Below the pieces are notes generated by a model, which saw nothing but the letters and a program-made list of their open reading frames with translations, did no database searches and had not been told where the DNA came from. The position numbers and the translations under genes were made by a program. This document shows, one piece after another, positions 5,623 through 5,678 of a stretch of DNA of 5,678 nt. The stretch spans positions 1 to 5,678 of the forward strand of contig UQVG01000145.1 of NCBI GenBank assembly GCA_900544435.1, read 5' to 3'. Source of the DNA: an uncultured Erysipelotrichaceae bacterium (GTDB lineage Bacteria > Bacillota_I > Bacilli_A > Erysipelotrichales > Coprobacillaceae). Position 1 is the stretch's first letter; the number at the start of each line of letters is the position of its first letter.

Positions 5623-5678
5623 AAAAAGCCTAACTCAAGATAAATGTTGGTAATGACACCTAATAATGTCAGTCTAAC
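5619..5678 (-). pseudogene. Upstream part of the frameshifted SIS/RpiR-like gene, cut by the window edge
   Basis: The frame is open from base 5678 to a TGA at 5619-5621 and encodes VRLTLLGVITNIYLELGFL. This matches the first strand, glycine loop and helix of a SIS domain (compare KIVVFGMGFSAPIADYIS in the neighbouring regulator). Adding one T to the five-T tract at 5623-5627 (A on the plus strand) would join it in frame to the following 105-residue piece. The distance from the strand-1 glycine to the SNYG glycine would then be 47 residues, against 48 in the intact neighbour. The DNA-binding part should lie beyond the window. The loop is GVITN rather than the usual GxGxS, another sign of degeneration or altered ligand. 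Confidence 0.55.

Noticed and set aside
1..5678. CRISPR arrays, tRNA or rRNA genes, insertion sequences, catabolite-response (cre) sites
   Set aside because: I saw no regularly spaced repeats, no cloverleaf-like segments, no transposase frames or terminal repeats, and no good cre match in the divergent control region.

Overview
The window is an AT-rich, low-GC Gram-positive (Bacillota) chromosomal segment. Codon choice, strong Shine-Dalgarno sites of the GGAGG type, short intergenic gaps with U-tailed hairpins, and the gene set (a DUF951 protein, FolD, MurR/RpiR regulators, a lactose/cellobiose-type PTS permease) would fit an Erysipelotrichia-like gut bacterium. That assignment is an inference from gene style, not from a marker gene.

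Layout from left to right: (1) the 3' part of a Cof-type HAD phosphatase on the plus strand, cut by the left edge, ending at a bidirectional terminator (731-756); (2) a minus-strand GNAT acetyltransferase with its own promoter and a leader hairpin; (3) a minus-strand two-gene operon, folD followed 2 nt later by a DUF951 gene, with a clear promoter (2510-2538) and a palindromic terminator (1411-1445); (4) a minus-strand operon of a stand-alone RarA/MgsA C-terminal-domain protein followed by a PTS EIIC permease, ending in a terminator (2540-2568); (5) a divergent plus-strand MurR/RpiR regulator separated from that operon by only 52 bp; (6) a convergent minus-strand gene at the right edge that is a second RpiR-like SIS domain, split by an apparent one-base frameshift and cut by the window edge.

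The central unit is the divergent rpiR / RarA-C-like / EIIC cluster. RpiR regulators usually sense a phosphosugar through the SIS domain and control a neighbouring sugar uptake operon, so the PTS permease is probably the regulated target. No EIIA, EIIB, hydrolase or sugar-catabolic enzyme is present here, so the permease must borrow its phosphotransfer partners from elsewhere. The odd member is the 203-residue protein between regulator and permease: it has the C-terminal domain of the replication-associated AAA+ protein RarA/MgsA but no ATPase motor, and a distinct C-terminal extension. This is the most promising candidate for something undescribed. The folD-DUF951, GNAT and HAD genes look like ordinary housekeeping genes.
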